A stretch of 64,000 nt of DNA from Sinomonas humi (GTDB lineage: Bacteria; Actinomycetota; Actinomycetes; Actinomycetales; Micrococcaceae): NCBI RefSeq assembly GCF_000802235.1, contig NZ_JTDL01000098.1, positions 1 through 64,000 on the forward strand, read 5' to 3'. Numbering within the stretch: position 1 is the stretch's first letter; the number at the start of each line of letters is the position of its first letter. The translations under genes and the position numbers were made by a program. Below, piece after piece: positions 61,931 to 64,000 of this stretch. The notes under the pieces were generated by a model, which was given only the letters and a program-made list of their open reading frames with translations, was not told the origin of the DNA and did no database searches.

Positions 61931-62015
61931 CGCCTCTCCCCCAATTCCCCTCTGGCGCCCAATCCTGTGTGACAGAACGTTACGGCCCCAACTGGGGCAG
62001 GAGCATGCTGGAAGC

Positions 62016-63041
62016 ATGAGCACACCACGCACATCCGTGCCCATCCTCGACCTCGCCACCGCGAAGGACGAGAAGGGGCAGTTCACGCCAGCCTTCCTCG
62101 ATGCCCTGCGCGACGCCGCCCACAACGTCGGCTTCTTCCAAGTGATCGGCTACGGCGGGCGCCCGGGCCAAGACCAGGAACTCCTGAATACCGTTGCGGA
62201 GTTCTTCCGGCTCCCCCTCGAGGACCGTCTCGCGCTCGACAACCGTTCCTCCGCCCAGTTCCGTGGGTACACCCGGCTCGGGACCGAGGTGACTCAGGGT
62301 CGAGCTGACGCCCGCGAGCAGATCGACTACGGGCCAGACCGGGAGCCGCTCTCCGACGTGCCGAAGGATCAGCCGTACCTGCGGCTGCAGGGCCACAACC
62401 AGTGGCCAGCGGCTTACCCCGAACTCGAGAAGGCAGCCATGGAGTGGGCCGAGCTCATGTCCCGCGTTGGAGCCGAGCTGCTCGCCGGGATCTCGGTCGC
62501 CATCGGGCTCCCCGAGGACTACTTTGCCGAGAAGTTCTCGGGCAGCCCTGCGTGGATGGGCAAGCTCGTGCACTACGTGGGCAGCGGCCTCGTGCCCGAG
62601 GCGGGCGACCAGGGCGTTGGCTCGCACGCGGACTACGGCTTCGTGACCCTGCTGCTCCAAGACTCCGTGGGCGGCCTCGAGGTCAAGCCCTACGGCCAGG
62701 ACGAATGGATCGATGTGCCGCCGACCCCCGGCGCGCTCGTCGTCAACCTCGGCGAAATGCTCGAGGTCGCTACTGACGGCTACCTCATGGCGACCATCCA
62801 CCGCGTCACCGCGCCGCCCGCCGACGTCGACCGCTACTCGGTGCCGTTCTTCTGGTCGCCGCGCCTCGACGCCGTCATCGACAAGGTCGAACTTCCGGCA
62901 GAGCTCGCCGCCGAGGCGAGAGGCGTCTCGGACGACCCCGAGAATCCCATGCTCTCCACCTATGGGGAGAACGTCCTGAAGGGCTGGCTGCGCGCACATC
63001 CAGAGACCGCGCGCCTGCACTACCCGGAGCTGGTCAGCTGA
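62016..63041 (+). CDS. Isopenicillin-N-synthase-like 2-oxoglutarate/Fe(II) oxygenase
   Basis: 341 aa. DIOX_N-type N-terminus VPILDLATAKDEKGQFTPAF and VGFFQVIGYG. The metal triad is H204, D206 (SHADYG) and H262 (IHRVTAP); R273 (RYSVPFF) binds the 2-oxoglutarate carboxylate. The class covers many plant-like hydroxylases and isopenicillin N synthase. Its substrate is unknown. Stands between recR and lysC in the same direction, with 85-88 bp gaps. Confidence 0.88.
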   Translation: MSTPRTSVPILDLATAKDEKGQFTPAFLDALRDAAHNVGFFQVIGYGGRPGQDQELLNTVAEFFRLPLEDRLALDNRSSAQFRGYTRLGTEVTQGRADAREQIDYGPDREPLSDVPKDQPYLRLQGHNQWPAAYPELEKAAMEWAELMSRVGAELLAGISVAIGLPEDYFAEKFSGSPAWMGKLVHYVGSGLVPEAGDQGVGSHADYGFVTLLLQDSVGGLEVKPYGQDEWIDVPPTPGALVVNLGEMLEVATDGYLMATIHRVTAPPADVDRYSVPFFWSPRLDAVIDKVELPAELAAEARGVSDDPENPMLSTYGENVLKGWLRAHPETARLHYPELVS

Positions 63042-63129
63042 CGTCACAGTAGGCAAGGGCATGCGGGCGTGGCGATAGAATGTTCCGCGAATCTCCGTCG
63101 CTTCCTACATCACCTGTGAGTGTGCCCGC

Positions 63130-64000
63130 ATGTCCTTGCCGCCTGTGCTGCCCGCCAAGCAACTCGTCGTCCAGAAGTTCGGCGGCTCGTCCGTTGCGGA
63201 CGCGGCGGGTGTCAAGCGGGTCGCCAAGCGGGTCGTGGACTATCACGAGGCTGGGCACGAAGTCGTCGTCGTCGTCTCCGCGATGGGCGACACGACCGAC
63301 GAACTCCTCGATCTCGCCGCCGAGATCACCGACAGCGCACCCGCTCGGGAGATGGACATGCTGCTCTCGGCGGGCGAGCGCATGTCAATGGCCCTCCTTG
63401 CGATGGCCATCAACAAGCTCGGCCACAAGGCGCAGTCGTTCACGGGTTCCCAGGCCGGGATGATCACGGACGGCACGCACGGCAAGGCGCGCATCATCGA
63501 CGTCGATCCTCACCGCATCCGCACGTCTCTCGACAAGGGCAACATCGCGATCGTCGCCGGCTTCCAAGGCATGAGCCGGGAGAGCCAGGACATCACGACG
63601 CTCGGCCGCGGCGGCTCGGACACGACGGCGGTCGCGCTCGCCGCTGCGCTCGAGGCCGACGTGTGCGAGATCTACACGGACGTCGACGGCGTCTACACCG
63701 CGGATCCGCGCGTGGTCCCCTCCGCCCGGAAGATCGAGACGATCTCGAGCGAGGAGATGCTCGAGCTCGCAGCTTCGGGCGCCAAGATCCTTCACCTGCG
63801 CTGCGTCGAGTACGCGCGCCGCTTCGGGGTTCCGCTTCACGTGCGGTCCTCGTTCAGCCACAACGAGGGGACGTGGGTGCTGCCCTCCCCCGAGGACAAG
63901 TTCACGATCAGCGAGGGAGTCGCCTTGGAACAGCCCATCATCTCCGGCGTCGCGCACGACCGCTCCGAGGCCAAGGTCACCGTGGTCGGCGTTCCGGACA
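63130..64000 (+). CDS. lysC: Aspartate kinase, 3' end beyond the window
   Basis: The first 290 codons are present. ATG 63130 is used (a GTG at 63122 is out of frame). [20 protein letters not shown] is the aspartokinase signature; [40 protein letters not shown] and the start of the first ACT domain (VTVVGVPD at the edge) are intact. It phosphorylates aspartate as the first step to lysine, threonine and methionine. In actinobacteria lysC usually precedes asd; that gene would lie outside. A TAGAAT -10-like box is at 63075-63080. Confidence 0.96.
   Translation, partial: MSLPPVLPAKQLVVQKFGGSSVADAAGVKRVAKRVVDYHEAGHEVVVVVSAMGDTTDELLDLAAEITDSAPAREMDMLLSAGERMSMALLAMAINKLGHKAQSFTGSQAGMITDGTHGKARIIDVDPHRIRTSLDKGNIAIVAGFQGMSRESQDITTLGRGGSDTTAVALAAALEADVCEIYTDVDGVYTADPRVVPSARKIETISSEEMLELAASGAKILHLRCVEYARRFGVPLHVRSSFSHNEGTWVLPSPEDKFTISEGVALEQPIISGVAHDRSEAKVTVVGVPD

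Overview
The window is high-GC, densely packed DNA from an actinobacterium, most likely a Micrococcaceae member close to Arthrobacter or Sinomonas. This rests on the fused oleBC gene, the aceA/aceB pair beside a RamB/ScfR-type regulator, DUF1918 and LytR_C proteins, an SRP RNA-dnaX-recR-lysC order, frequent GTG/TTG starts and ATGA/GTGA overlaps. No phage, integrase, insertion sequence or CRISPR array was seen. The genus is an inference.

Layout. 1-7.2 kb: a 2-hydroxyacid dehydrogenase gene broken by an in-frame TGA, the long-chain olefin operon oleA-oleBC-oleD (minus strand), and an ArsR-like regulator with an SRPBCC protein. 7.2-9.2 kb: a possible DosR-like stress locus with a SHOCT membrane protein, an orphan NarL/DevR-type response regulator and an Hsp20 chaperone, with GGGnACTT-type motifs between them. 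9.2-18 kb: ppc, an RluA-type pseudouridine synthase, a macrodomain protein, a LysE exporter, a 19-bp repeat array, a frameshifted DUF1684 gene, an SDR dehydrogenase and a GH76 protein. 18-22 kb: a ferric-iron ABC importer behind a DtxR/IdeR-type box. 22-30 kb: small enzymes (MBL hydrolase, acylphosphatase, YdeI-like, Nudix), a monocarboxylate symporter with its DUF3311 partner, and a serine hydrolase.

30-41.5 kb: tgt, a CGNR zinc-finger protein, a RamB/ScfR-type regulator divergent from aceA-aceB (glyoxylate shunt), an acyl-CoA dehydrogenase, a FrnE-like DsbA protein, and an AbiEi-DUF559 fusion gene bracketed by related repeats. 41.5-50 kb: a baeRF/Rv2629-like protein, DUF1918, a methyltransferase, a nucleoside-kinase-like P-loop protein, and a ROK repressor divergent from a sugar isomerase plus two Gfo/Idh/MocA oxidoreductases. 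50-58 kb: HPP, TetR, LytR_C, HAD and M23 peptidase genes, tRNA-Ser(GGA), a stand-alone NIF3/YqfO domain, and a two-component system. 58-64 kb: SRP RNA, dnaX, recR, a 2-oxoglutarate/Fe(II)-type oxygenase and the start of lysC.

Metabolic links: acyl-CoAs can feed olefin synthesis. The monocarboxylate symporter, acyl-CoA dehydrogenase, isocitrate lyase, malate synthase and PEP carboxylase together fit growth on acetate and short acids.

The most unusual layer is repeat DNA. (i) Two 19-bp-period arrays reverse orientation around a central hairpin (about 14760-14985 and 54310-54440). (ii) Several other short tandem arrays sit at or next to stop codons. (iii) An 18-nt word occurs between genes near 49.3 kb and as five in-frame copies inside dnaX. 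(iv) Related palindromic blocks flank the AbiEi-DUF559 gene. All positions and matches were read by eye, with no alignment or database search.
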